Source: Rhodococcus sp. 06-235-1A (lineage in GTDB: Bacteria > Actinomycetota > Actinomycetes > Mycobacteriales > Mycobacteriaceae). Taken from it: a stretch of 64,000 nucleotides of DNA. Below are positions 50,647 through 59,262 of this stretch, piece after piece. How positions within the stretch are numbered: the stretch's first letter is position 1; every line of letters begins with the position of its first letter. The stretch covers positions 434,001-498,000 of the forward strand of contig NZ_NOYI01000027.1 in the NCBI RefSeq assembly GCF_002258785.1. The letters are read 5' to 3'. The notes beneath the pieces are model-generated. The model was given only the letters and a program-made list of their open reading frames with translations, was not told the origin of the DNA and made no database searches. The translations under genes and the position numbers were made by a program.

Positions 50647-51803
50647 GTTTCATCGAAACCGAAGAGCAGAAGGGGCTGCGCAACGCAGTCTCGTCACTCG
50701 GCAAGCGCTACAACTACATCGACTACGTGCTGCCCAAGGCGCGCAAGGGTGAGCCCCTGACCGAACTGTGGAACGAGGCGGGCAAGCTCGGCTTCCTCGG
50801 CGTCAACCTGCCCGAGGAGTACGGCGGCGGCGGCGCAGGCATCTACGAACTCGCATTGGTGCAAGAAGAGTTGGCCGCGCACGGTGCCGGTCTGCTGCTG
50901 GTGGTCGTCAGTCCGGCCATCTGCGGCACCATCATCGGAAAGTACGGCACCGCGGATCAGAAGCAGGAGTGGCTCACCGCTCTCGCCGACGGGTCCAAGA
51001 TCATGGTCTTCGGCATCACCGAGCCGGACGCCGGATCCAACTCGCATCAGATCACCACCACTGCCCGTCGCGACGGCGACGAGTGGATTCTCAAGGGCAA
51101 CAAGATCTACATCTCCGGTGTCGATCAGGCCGACGCCGTGTTGATCGTGGCGCGCACCGAGGATTCCAAGACGGGCAAGCTCAAGCCGGCCCTGTTCATC
51201 GTGCCCACGGACGCTCCCGGTCTGCAGAAGACGCAGATGGAGATGGACATCGTCGAGCCCGATCACCAGTTCGTGCTGTTCCTCGACGACGTTCGGCTGC
51301 CCGCCGAGGCTCTCGTCGGTGAGGCCGACGCTGCCCTGATGCAGCTGTTCGCGGGCCTGAACCCCGAGCGCATTCTCGGTGCCGCGATGGCCATCGGGAT
51401 GGGTCGGTACGCCATCGACGCAGCGGTGAAGTACGCCAAGGAACGCACCGTATGGAAGACGCCGATCGGGGCTCACCAGGGTCTCTCTCATCCGTTGGCG
51501 CAGTGCAAGATCGAGCTCGAACTTGCGAAGCTGATGATGCAGAAAGCTGCGGTGCTCTACGACTCCGGCGACGATTTCGGTGCGGCCGAGGCTGCGAACA
51601 TGGCCAAGTACGCTGCCGCCGAAGCCAGCATCAAGGCGCTCGATCAGGCGATCCAGACCCACGGTGGTGCGGGCTTGAGCAGCGAGTACGGATTGGCTGC
51701 GATGCTCGGGGCCGCCCGTATCGCCCGTGTCGCGCCGGTGAGTCGGGAGATGATCCTCAACTTCGTGAGCCAGCACTCGCTGGGACTGCCGAGAAGCTAC
51801 TGA
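50643..51803 (+). CDS. fadE12: Acyl-CoA dehydrogenase (FadE12-like)
   Basis: A 386-residue flavoenzyme. FLGVNLPEEYGGGGAGIYEL marks the N domain, MVFGITEPDAGSNSHQITTT the flavin strand, ERTVWKTPIGAHQGLSHPLA and QTHGGAGLSSEYGLAAMLGA the C domain. The C-terminal catalytic base region differs from the fadE13-like protein, so the two act on different acyl-CoAs. It overlaps accA2 by four bases and the hydratase by one (TGATG). Confidence 0.88.
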   Translation: MSFIETEEQKGLRNAVSSLGKRYNYIDYVLPKARKGEPLTELWNEAGKLGFLGVNLPEEYGGGGAGIYELALVQEELAAHGAGLLLVVVSPAICGTIIGKYGTADQKQEWLTALADGSKIMVFGITEPDAGSNSHQITTTARRDGDEWILKGNKIYISGVDQADAVLIVARTEDSKTGKLKPALFIVPTDAPGLQKTQMEMDIVEPDHQFVLFLDDVRLPAEALVGEADAALMQLFAGLNPERILGAAMAIGMGRYAIDAAVKYAKERTVWKTPIGAHQGLSHPLAQCKIELELAKLMMQKAAVLYDSGDDFGAAEAANMAKYAAAEASIKALDQAIQTHGGAGLSSEYGLAAMLGAARIARVAPVSREMILNFVSQHSLGLPRSY

Positions 51804-52555
51804 TGGCCGTTCTCGTCGAGTCGGGCAAGGACACAGCGTATTTGACGCTGGATTCGCCGGAGAACAGGAACGCGCTGTCGTCGGTGTTGGTCGAGGAGCT
51901 GACGGCCGGCCTCATCGCTGCGGCGCACGACGATGACATCAGAACGATCGTGCTCGGCCACACCGGCACCACGTTCTGCGCCGGTGCCGACCTGAGGGAA
52001 GCCGGGGCGTCGCCGGAACTTCGTACCCGGCAGATGCTGGATCTGATGCGGCTGATCATCGACACCCCGAAACCCGTCGTCGTGCAGATCGACGGGCATG
52101 TGCGGGCCGGTGGGATGGGGCTCGTCGCGGCCTGCGATATCGCCGTCGCCGGACCCGAGAGTTCGTTCGCGTTGACGGAAGTTCGCCTCGGCCTCGCCGC
52201 GTCGGTCATCTCGGTGGCCGTGCTGCCGCGACTGAGCTCCCGAGCCGCGAGTCGGTACTTCCTCACCGGCGAGACGTTCGACGGTGCCACAGCCGAATCG
52301 ATCGGCCTGATCACCGTGGCCGATGCCATCCCCGCGGCCGTGGTGGCCGATTACATGATCATGTTTCGGAAGTGCTCGCCGCAGGGCCTGGCCGAGTCGA
52401 AGCAACTCACCACGGCGGCGATCAGGCGCGAGATCGACGAGCGCGGAACGGCCGTCGCCGGGCAATCGGCCAGGTTGTTTGCATCGGACGAGGCCCGAGA
52501 GGGGATGATGTCCTTTCTGGAGAAGAGACCTCCGTCCTGGGCGGTCGACAAGTAG
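51803..52555 (+). CDS. echA7: Enoyl-CoA hydratase (EchA7-like)
   Basis: A 250-residue crotonase-fold enzyme. The first oxyanion-hole segment is TTFCAGADLREAG, the second QIDGHVRAGGMGLVAACDIA, followed by ALTEVRLGLAASVISVAVLP carrying the catalytic Glu candidate, and RYFLTGETFDGATAESIGLI. It hydrates the double bond of the unsaturated (and perhaps carboxylated) acyl-CoA, equivalent to AtuE or LiuC in position. It is the last enzyme gene of the operon. Confidence 0.88.
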   Translation: MAVLVESGKDTAYLTLDSPENRNALSSVLVEELTAGLIAAAHDDDIRTIVLGHTGTTFCAGADLREAGASPELRTRQMLDLMRLIIDTPKPVVVQIDGHVRAGGMGLVAACDIAVAGPESSFALTEVRLGLAASVISVAVLPRLSSRAASRYFLTGETFDGATAESIGLITVADAIPAAVVADYMIMFRKCSPQGLAESKQLTTAAIRREIDERGTAVAGQSARLFASDEAREGMMSFLEKRPPSWAVDK

Positions 52556-52573
52556 GTCGGTAAACAAGTAGGT
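52548..52573 (+). repeat. 10-bp direct repeat before the TetR gene
   Basis: ACAAGTAGGT occurs at 52548-52557 and 52564-52573 (16-bp period). The first copy includes the hydratase stop codon TAG; the second precedes the TetR Shine-Dalgarno. It may be a slippage product or a tandem binding site. Confidence 0.85.
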
Positions 52574-52585
52574 AGGGAGATGGTG

Positions 52586-53209
52586 ATGGCGCGCGAACCC
52601 AAGCAGGACCGCAGCAGGGTCACGCGTCAGCGACTGCTCGAGGCGACGATCGATTCACTCGCCGAGCAGGGCTGGAGTGCCACGACCGTGGGCGTCGTCG
52701 CCGAACGGGCAGGCGTCTCCCGTGGCGCGACCCAGCACCATTTCCCGACGCGTGAGGACCTGATCACCGGTGCCCTCGAGTACATGTTCGACACTCGAAT
52801 GGACGACGCGCGTCGCGAAGCCCAGGACATTCCGCCCGGGCCCGGACGGACGAAGCTGGTGGTGGAGCGGCTCGTCGAGTACTACACCGGCCCGATGTTC
52901 AAAGCGGCACTTCAGGTCTGGACGGCAGCCTCGGCCGACCCCGAGTTGCGCGATCGGATCGTGCCCCTCGAGGAACGGTTCGGTCGCCGCGCCCACCAGA
53001 TGGCCGTCGAGAATCTCGGGGTCGACGACAACGATCCCGTCACCCACCGTCTGGTACAGGCGACCCTCGACCTCGCCCGCGGTCTCGGTCTTGCCGACGT
53101 GCTCACCGACGACGCGCGGCGACGTGCCGAAGTGGTGCGGTCGTGGGCCGATGTCTTGGACGCGTCGTTGAACACGCGACTGTCCGCCGCTCCGGCGGGA
53201 GTGCGCTGA
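52586..53209 (+). CDS. TetR-family regulator of the catabolic operon
   Basis: A 207-residue repressor. VTRQRLLEATIDSLAEQGWS is helix 1-2, TTVGVVAERAGVSRGATQHH the HTH with HFPTREDLITGALEYMF. The gene follows the hydratase by 30 bases in the same direction and occupies the place of atuR relative to an Atu-type pathway. ATG 52586 is chosen because GGGAG lies seven bases upstream; ATG 52580 is in frame but too close. It likely senses an acyl-CoA intermediate and binds the palindrome at 43386-43403 (inference). Confidence 0.85.
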   Translation: MAREPKQDRSRVTRQRLLEATIDSLAEQGWSATTVGVVAERAGVSRGATQHHFPTREDLITGALEYMFDTRMDDARREAQDIPPGPGRTKLVVERLVEYYTGPMFKAALQVWTAASADPELRDRIVPLEERFGRRAHQMAVENLGVDDNDPVTHRLVQATLDLARGLGLADVLTDDARRRAEVVRSWADVLDASLNTRLSAAPAGVR

Positions 53210-53255
53210 CCCACACGGTCTGCAGCACAGACCGACCTGTGCTTGAGTCTGGCGG

Positions 53256-54671
53256 GTGACTTCCGATATCGCGCGCGTGTACCGCGGCCACATTTTTCAC
53301 GTTGCAGGCTCGCCCACCGTGACGGACGCCGCAGCCGCGTTGGTGTCGATTCCCGACGGTGTGCTCGTGGTATCGGACGGGGGGAGGATCGAGTTCTGCG
53401 GCGAGTTCGATTCTCTCCCAACCCAATTCGCGCAGGCCCCCGTGGCCGATCACCGACCGGGGTTTCTACTGCCTGGATTCGTCGACACCCACATTCACTT
53501 TCCGCAGACCTATGCCGGCGATTCCTATGGCGGCGGTCAGCTTCTCGAATGGCTGAACACGTGCATCTTTCCGTCCGAGTCGCGCTTCGCCGATCCCGAG
53601 TTCGCCGCGGCGGCGGCCAGGGACTTCTGCGCCGCGCGAATCCGGGCCGGAACCACGCAGGCGATGGTGTTCGGATCGGCCTTCCCGCACGCGCAGGATG
53701 CGTTGTTCTCCCAGACACTCGAGCACGGACTGCGCATCGTCAGCGGACGCGGTGTGCAGACCACTGGCCCGGCGTCGGCGAAGGCGTTGATCACCGGTGA
53801 GGACGAGGCGATCCGGTTGGTCGCCGAGGAGATCGAGAAGTGGCACGCCGCCGATACCGGCGACGTCGACACGGCGATGCTGCACGTGGCCGTCGTACCG
53901 CGGTTCTCGCTCTCGGTGACGACAGAGACGCTGAAGAATCTCGGCGAGCTCTACGATTCCGTCCGCGACCGGGGCGTCTACTTCCACACGCACCTGAACG
54001 AGAACAACCGCCCGGGCACCGGCGAGATCGACGCGACCAAGAATGCCTACGGGGTGGACACGTACCTCGACACGTACGACGGCAAGTTTCTGCCGGGATC
54101 GCAGGTCGGTGGGAAGAGCTTTCTCGGTAAACGCACGATCCTCGCGCACGCTGTGCACTGTCAGGACGCCGAACTGGAGCGAATGGCAGAGACGGGCACC
54201 TCCGTCGCGCACTGTCCTACCTCGCAACAGTTTCTGGGCTCGGGCACCATGCCGTGGCAACGAACCGTCGCCGCCGGGGTGAACATCGCCATCGGGTCGG
54301 ACTTCGGCGGCGGCGACGAATGGCTGCTGCCTCAGGTACTCGCGGACGCCTTCAAGGTGCACATCTCCGAGCCCGGAGACGCCGGGTTGTCGCTGCATCC
54401 GGCCGAACTGCTGTTCACCGGAACCCTCGCCGGGGCCCGCGCCCTGGACATGGAGAATCGGATCGGCAATTTCGACACCGGTAAGGAAGCCGACTTCGTC
54501 GTCGTCGATCCCGGTGCGTGGCCGCCGTTGTCCGCGGCGATCGACAACGGCGTCCGTTCCGCTGATCCAGAGCTGGCCCGGGATCAGGTTCTGTTCGCCC
54601 TCCTGATGGCCATGCGCGAACCTGCCATCGTCGGCGTGTACGTGCGAGGACGCGCAGTGCACGGCACATGA
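53256..54671 (+). CDS. guaD: Guanine deaminase
   Basis: A 471-residue amidohydrolase of the guanine deaminase family. The metal-binding HxH is LLPGFVDTHIHFPQTYA (near 76-80), the substrate-binding part FHTHLNENNRPGTGEIDATK, the metal His TILAHAVHCQD and the catalytic/metal Asp in IGSDFGGGDEWLLPQ. GTSVAHCPTSQQFLGSG is also diagnostic. It hydrolyses guanine to xanthine and ammonia in purine catabolism, using one zinc. The start is GTG 53256, 46 bases after the TetR gene. Confidence 0.94.
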   Translation: MTSDIARVYRGHIFHVAGSPTVTDAAAALVSIPDGVLVVSDGGRIEFCGEFDSLPTQFAQAPVADHRPGFLLPGFVDTHIHFPQTYAGDSYGGGQLLEWLNTCIFPSESRFADPEFAAAAARDFCAARIRAGTTQAMVFGSAFPHAQDALFSQTLEHGLRIVSGRGVQTTGPASAKALITGEDEAIRLVAEEIEKWHAADTGDVDTAMLHVAVVPRFSLSVTTETLKNLGELYDSVRDRGVYFHTHLNENNRPGTGEIDATKNAYGVDTYLDTYDGKFLPGSQVGGKSFLGKRTILAHAVHCQDAELERMAETGTSVAHCPTSQQFLGSGTMPWQRTVAAGVNIAIGSDFGGGDEWLLPQVLADAFKVHISEPGDAGLSLHPAELLFTGTLAGARALDMENRIGNFDTGKEADFVVVDPGAWPPLSAAIDNGVRSADPELARDQVLFALLMAMREPAIVGVYVRGRAVHGT

Positions 54672-54704
54672 CTGGAGTGCCGTCCGATTGATAGGTTCAC
54701 TGCG

Positions 54705-54733
54705 ACGTCGAACTGCTGTAAACGTCGAACTGC
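54705..54733 (+). repeat. 12-bp direct repeat in the lipoprotein 5' region
   Basis: ACGTCGAACTGC occurs at 54705-54716 and 54722-54733 (17-bp period), followed by a partial ATCGAAC at 54737. It lies in the 89-base gap between guaD and the lipoprotein gene. Confidence 0.88.
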
Positions 54734-54760
54734 AGCATCGAACAGCACGCGAAGGACGGC

Positions 54761-55276
54761 ATGAAGCGAGTGGCACTGGTGATCACCGCGGTCGCCGCGC
54801 TGGTCGCAGGTTGTGGCGGTTCCGAGGACGCTGCCGTCCCCGAGGAGGCAACGTCGACGACCGCCGAGGCCTACGAGCCCGGTCCGTTCTTCGGCGAATG
54901 CGGTTCCGTCACCGACGCCGAGGTGCAATCTGCGTTCGGAGCGGGACCCTTCGTGCAGATCACCCGCAACTCCGTCGGCTGTCAGTGGGAAACAGTGGGT
55001 TTCGGTGGCCCCGGCGTCAGCTTCTCCTGGTATCGCGGTAGCCCTATCGGACGCGAACGCGCCGGTTCCGAGCTGATCGGCCGTCCGGCGAAGGACATCG
55101 AGATCGACGGCAACCCGGGGTTCGAGGCCGAGCAAGACACTCTGTGTGAAATAGGCGTGCAGTTCGGCGACGACTTCTTCCACTGGTCCATCACGTACTC
55201 GCTCGGACCTGCGGCGCGCCCTCCCTGCGACGTCGGAAACGAACTCGCGACGCTGACAGTGGAGCGCAAGCGATGA
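54761..55276 (+). CDS. DUF3558-like lipoprotein
   Basis: A 171-residue exported lipoprotein. MKRVALVITAVAALVAGCGG is a lipoprotein signal with lipobox VAGC (Cys 18). The mature part has paired cysteines (FFGECGSV and SVGCQWE; TLCEIG and PPCDVG) and the SVTDAEVQSAFG pattern of DUF3558, an actinobacterial family of unknown role related to LprB/LprC. It overlaps the following paralogue by four bases, so they are co-translated. Confidence 0.8.
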   Translation: MKRVALVITAVAALVAGCGGSEDAAVPEEATSTTAEAYEPGPFFGECGSVTDAEVQSAFGAGPFVQITRNSVGCQWETVGFGGPGVSFSWYRGSPIGRERAGSELIGRPAKDIEIDGNPGFEAEQDTLCEIGVQFGDDFFHWSITYSLGPAARPPCDVGNELATLTVERKR

Positions 55277-55298
55277 CCAGTGGAGCGCAAGCGATGAC
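55257..55298 (+). repeat. Perfect 21-bp tandem duplication at the junction of two lipoprotein genes
   Basis: The 21-base unit at 55257-55277 (starting CAGTGGAGCGC and ending GCGATGAC) is repeated exactly at 55278-55298. It duplicates the Shine-Dalgarno (GGAG) and the ATGA overlap, giving two in-frame starts (55273 and 55294). Confidence 0.97.
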
Positions 55299-55821
55299 GC
55301 GCAGACGAGTGATCGCGGCGGCGTCGACCCTGTTGCTCGTTGCCGGATGCGCCCAGACGGTCGAGGGGACCGCGAGACCGGCGAGCTTCGCCGGCTCCGA
55401 TGGCCAAGAATTCACCAAGTTGTTGACCGAGTGCGACGCCGTTTCCGACGACCAGATCGCCGAGACCACCGGTGCCGACGCCATCGAGCGCGGCTTCTTC
55501 GGGGCCATCTGTCGGTGGGATCTGGTCGGCTCCGCGGGGACGGTCAAGGTGACGTTCAATTGGTTCGAGTCCGGCACTCTGGCCGCGGAGCGGGCCGCCG
55601 ACGAGAAGATGATGTACACCGTCACCGATACAACGGTGCAGGGCCGCAAGGCAATACAGGCTCAGCGTCCGGACGATCCCGACTCGTGCGGGGTCTCGGC
55701 CGGTGCGGATCGGGACGGCATATTCGGGTGGTGGGTGCAGTACCGACCCGGTGCCAACCACCCCGATCCCTGCCAGGCCGCGGCGAAGCTCGCAGACCTC
55801 ACCCTCAACCTGAGCCGATAG
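55273..55821 (+). CDS. DUF3558-like lipoprotein
   Basis: A 182-residue lipoprotein. The signal MTRRRVIAAASTLLLVAGCA with lipobox VAGC begins at the internal ATG 55294; the upstream ATG 55273, which overlaps the previous stop, adds MTSGAQA through a 21-base duplication. The mature domain has LLTECDAVSDDQIAETTGAD, GAICRWDL, DDPDSCGVSAG and PDPCQAAAKLADL, with four cysteines as in its neighbour. The two proteins are divergent paralogues and may act as a pair. Function is unknown. Confidence 0.8.
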   Translation: MTSGAQAMTRRRVIAAASTLLLVAGCAQTVEGTARPASFAGSDGQEFTKLLTECDAVSDDQIAETTGADAIERGFFGAICRWDLVGSAGTVKVTFNWFESGTLAAERAADEKMMYTVTDTTVQGRKAIQAQRPDDPDSCGVSAGADRDGIFGWWVQYRPGANHPDPCQAAAKLADLTLNLSR

Positions 55822-55845
55822 GCACATAGCAGAACCGGGGGTGTT

Positions 55846-55875
55846 TTGACCCGAGGCGACGCCGCCGGGTATCGT
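55846..55875 (+). promoter_or_regulatory. Promoter of the str operon
   Basis: TTGACC (55846-55851) and TATCGT (55870-55875) are 18 bases apart, 240 bases upstream of rpsL. The long leader 55880-56115 has no gene; it is G+C-rich with several short inverted repeats, as usual for ribosomal-protein leaders. Confidence 0.65.
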
Positions 55876-56115
55876 TATGGGTCGTGTCCGGCCTGGCCGG
55901 AACGTTTGTGTGCCTATGCGAGGTACAGCCGTGCGCACGTTCGTGTGAAAGAGCGCGCAACCGGCTGGACGTGTGGGGGTATGCGACACACCCGACCGCG
56001 GGGTGCAAGAGACCCGCAGAAGTAGTACCGGAGCAGCAGCGGTACCGGGTGAGGAGCAGTGTTCTCTTGCTCCAACTGCTAGATCCCTGTTTATCGACAC
56101 GAAGAAAGCCGGTTT

Positions 56116-56490
56116 ATGCCAACGATCAACCAGCTGGTCCGTAAGGGACGCACCGACAAGGTCGCGAAACTGAAGACCGCTGCCCTCAAGGGCAGTCCCC
56201 AGCGCCGTGGCGTGTGCACTCGCGTGTACACCACCACCCCCAAGAAGCCGAACTCCGCTCTCCGTAAGGTCGCGCGTGTTCGCCTGACCTCCTCGGTGGA
56301 GGTCACCGCGTACATCCCCGGTGAGGGTCACAACCTGCAGGAGCACTCGATGGTGCTCGTTCGCGGTGGTCGTGTGAAGGACCTCCCGGGTGTGCGTTAC
56401 AAGATCATCCGCGGCTCGCTCGACACCCAGGGTGTCAAGAACCGCAAGCAGGCTCGCAGCCGCTACGGAGCCAAGAAGGAGAAGAGCTGA
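56116..56490 (+). CDS. rpsL: 30S ribosomal protein S12
   Basis: A 124-residue decoding-centre protein. MPTINQLVRKGRTDKVAKLK and TTPKKPNSALRKVARVRLTS are near invariant. Lys43 and Lys88 (VRGGRVKDLPGVRY) are the wild-type residues whose replacement gives streptomycin resistance, so the allele reads as sensitive. It is the first gene of the str operon, followed after one base by rpsG. Confidence 0.98.
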   Translation: MPTINQLVRKGRTDKVAKLKTAALKGSPQRRGVCTRVYTTTPKKPNSALRKVARVRLTSSVEVTAYIPGEGHNLQEHSMVLVRGGRVKDLPGVRYKIIRGSLDTQGVKNRKQARSRYGAKKEKS

Positions 56491-56491
56491 T

Positions 56492-56962
56492 ATGCCACGC
56501 AAGGGCCCAGCACCCAAGCGGCCGCTGATCAACGACCCGGTCTACGGATCGCCGTTGGTCACGCAGCTCGTCAACAAGATCCTCCTCGACGGCAAGAAGT
56601 CGACCGCAGAGCGCATCGTCTACCAGGCGCTCGAGCAGGCTCGCGAGAAGACCGGCACCGACCCCGTCGTCACGCTCAAGCGTGCACTCGACAACGTCAA
56701 GCCGGCCCTCGAGGTTCGCAGCCGTCGCGTCGGTGGCGCTACCTACCAGGTGCCCGTCGAGGTTCGTCCCGGCCGCTCCACCACGCTGGCACTGCGCTGG
56801 CTGGTCACGTTCTCGCGCGCTCGTCGTGAGAAGACCATGGTCGAGCGTCTGGCGAACGAGCTGCTCGACGCCAGCAACGGCCTCGGTGCCGCTGTGAAGC
56901 GTCGTGAGGACACTCACAAGATGGCCGAAGCCAACAAGGCGTTCGCCCACTACCGCTGGTGA
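56492..56962 (+). CDS. rpsG: 30S ribosomal protein S7
   Basis: A 156-residue primary 16S-binding protein of the small-subunit head. The sequence begins MPRKGPAPKRPLINDPVYGS, with KSTAERIVYQALEQAREKTG and the C-terminal DTHKMAEANKAFAHYRW. ATG 56492 follows the rpsL stop by one base, with AAGGAG eight to thirteen bases upstream inside rpsL. Length and ends match the family exactly. Confidence 0.98.
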   Translation: MPRKGPAPKRPLINDPVYGSPLVTQLVNKILLDGKKSTAERIVYQALEQAREKTGTDPVVTLKRALDNVKPALEVRSRRVGGATYQVPVEVRPGRSTTLALRWLVTFSRARREKTMVERLANELLDASNGLGAAVKRREDTHKMAEANKAFAHYRW

Positions 56963-57057
56963 TCTCCTCGCTCGGGCGGTATTCGGAACTATCCGATACC
57001 GCCGGAGCGTTGATCAGCTCAGGCAATACCTCTTCCAACACCAAGGCGGGTTAACTC

Positions 57058-59160
57058 GTGGCACAGGACGTGCTGACCGACCTCAACAAGGTCCGCAACA
57101 TCGGCATCATGGCCCACATCGATGCCGGCAAGACCACCACTACCGAACGCATCCTCTTCTACACCGGTATCTCCTACAAGATCGGTGAAGTTCACGATGG
57201 CGCAGCCACCATGGACTGGATGGAGCAGGAGCAGGAGCGTGGCATCACGATCACCTCTGCTGCCACGACGTGCTTCTGGAACGACAACCAGATCAACATC
57301 ATCGACACGCCCGGTCACGTCGACTTCACCGTCGAGGTGGAGCGTTCGCTCCGCGTCCTCGACGGCGCTGTCGCAGTGTTCGACGGCAAAGAAGGTGTCG
57401 AGCCGCAGTCCGAGCAGGTGTGGCGTCAGGCCGACAAGTACGACGTGCCGCGTATCTGCTTCGTCAACAAGATGGACAAGCTCGGCGCGGACTTCTACTA
57501 CACCGTGCAGACCATCATCGATCGCCTCGGTGCCAAGCCGCTGGTCATCCAGCTGCCGATCGGCGCAGAGAACGATTTCGAGGGCGTCATCGACCTCGTG
57601 CAGATGAAGGCGCTCGTGTGGAGTGGCGAGACCAAGCTCGGTGAGAAGTACGAGATCCAGGAGATCCCGGAACACCTCAAGGAGCGCGCAGACGAGTACC
57701 GCACCCAGCTGCTCGAGACCGTGGCCGAGTCCGACGAAGCGCTTCTGGAGAAGCACTTCGGTGGCGAAGAGCTCACGATCGACGAGATCAAGGGCGCCAT
57801 CCGCAAGATGACGGTCAACAGCGAGCTGTACCCGATCCTGTGTGGATCCGCGTTCAAGAACAAGGGCGTTCAGCCCATGCTCGACGCGGTCATCGACTAC
57901 CTCCCGTCTCCCCTCGACGTTGCCGAGACCATCGGACACGCCGTCGGCGACGAGGAGAAGGAGATCACTCGCAAGCCGTCCGCAGACGAGCCGTTCGCGG
58001 CTCTCGCGTTCAAGATCGCGACGCACCCCTTCTTCGGCAAGCTGACCTACGTCCGGGTGTACTCGGGCAAGGTCGACTCCGGCGCTCAGGTCATCAACTC
58101 GACCAAGGGCAAGAAGGAGCGTCTGGGCAAGCTCTTCCAGATGCACTCCAACAAGGAGAACGCGATCGCGACCGCGTCCGCCGGTCACATCTACGCCGTC
58201 ATCGGCCTCAAGGACACCACGACGGGTGACACGCTCTGCGATCCGCAGAACCAGATCATCCTCGAGTCCATGAGCTTCCCGGACCCGGTCATCCAGGTCT
58301 CGATCGAGCCGAAGACCAAGTCCGACCAGGAGAAGCTGGGAACAGCCATCCAGAAGCTCGCCGAAGAGGATCCCACCTTCTCGGTGAAGCTGGACGAGGA
58401 CACCGGCCAGACCGTCATCGGCGGCATGGGCGAGCTGCACCTCGACATCCTCGTCGACCGTATGCGTCGCGAGTTCAAGGTCGAGGCCAACGTCGGCAAG
58501 CCGCAGGTCGCGTACCGCGAGACCATCCGCAAGACGGTCGAGAAGCACGACTACACGCACAAGAAGCAGACCGGTGGCTCCGGCCAGTTCGCGAAGGTCA
58601 TCATCAAGCTCGAGCCTTTCGAGGGCGAAGACGGCGCGACCTACGAGTTCGAGAACAAGGTCAGCGGTGGTCGTGTGCCCAGGGAGTACATCCCCTCGGT
58701 CGACGCAGGTGCACAGGACGCCATGCAGTACGGTGTTCTCGCCGGATACCCGCTGGTCAACGTCAAGGTCACACTGCTCGACGGTGCGTACCACGACGTC
58801 GACTCGTCGGAAATGGCCTTCAAGGTCGCCGGCTCACAAGCGTTCAAGGAAGCCGCCCGTAAGGCCAGCCCCGTCATTCTCGAACCCGTCATGGCCGTCG
58901 AGGTCATCACGCCCGAGGATTACATGGGTGAGGTCATCGGCGACCTGAACTCCCGCCGTGGTCAGATCCAGGCCATGGAGGAACGCAGCGGTGCCCGTAT
59001 CGTCAAGGCACTGGTTCCGCTGTCGGAGATGTTCGGCTACATCGGAGACCTTCGGTCGAAGACGCAGGGCCGCGCTAACTACTCCATGGTCTTCGATTCG
59101 TACGCAGAGGTTCCTGCGAACGTCTCGAAGGAAATCATCGCGAAGGCGACCGGAGAGTAA
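57058..59160 (+). CDS. fusA: Elongation factor G
   Basis: A 700-residue translocation GTPase. The G domain has IMAHIDAGKTTTTERILFYT (P-loop), GITITSAATTCFW (switch I), IDTPGHVDF (G3) and FVNKMDK (G4). Domains II-V follow to LRSKTQGRANYSMVFDSYAE. GTG 57058 is the start, 95 bases after rpsG. It is the target of fusidic acid. The 95-base gap has no separate gene. Confidence 0.98.
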   Translation: MAQDVLTDLNKVRNIGIMAHIDAGKTTTTERILFYTGISYKIGEVHDGAATMDWMEQEQERGITITSAATTCFWNDNQINIIDTPGHVDFTVEVERSLRVLDGAVAVFDGKEGVEPQSEQVWRQADKYDVPRICFVNKMDKLGADFYYTVQTIIDRLGAKPLVIQLPIGAENDFEGVIDLVQMKALVWSGETKLGEKYEIQEIPEHLKERADEYRTQLLETVAESDEALLEKHFGGEELTIDEIKGAIRKMTVNSELYPILCGSAFKNKGVQPMLDAVIDYLPSPLDVAETIGHAVGDEEKEITRKPSADEPFAALAFKIATHPFFGKLTYVRVYSGKVDSGAQVINSTKGKKERLGKLFQMHSNKENAIATASAGHIYAVIGLKDTTTGDTLCDPQNQIILESMSFPDPVIQVSIEPKTKSDQEKLGTAIQKLAEEDPTFSVKLDEDTGQTVIGGMGELHLDILVDRMRREFKVEANVGKPQVAYRETIRKTVEKHDYTHKKQTGGSGQFAKVIIKLEPFEGEDGATYEFENKVSGGRVPREYIPSVDAGAQDAMQYGVLAGYPLVNVKVTLLDGAYHDVDSSEMAFKVAGSQAFKEAARKASPVILEPVMAVEVITPEDYMGEVIGDLNSRRGQIQAMEERSGARIVKALVPLSEMFGYIGDLRSKTQGRANYSMVFDSYAEVPANVSKEIIAKATGE

Positions 59161-59262
59161 TTCTCTTCGGCTGCTGGACCACGCTCGACCTGTAATAAGT
59201 AACAACACATACGCGTGTTTGCCCCGCAGGGGTACACACAGATCAGTCCAGGAGGACACACA

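Noticed and set aside
57019..58794. Minus-strand open frame of 591 codons opposite fusA
   Set aside because: Shadow of the EF-G reading frame.
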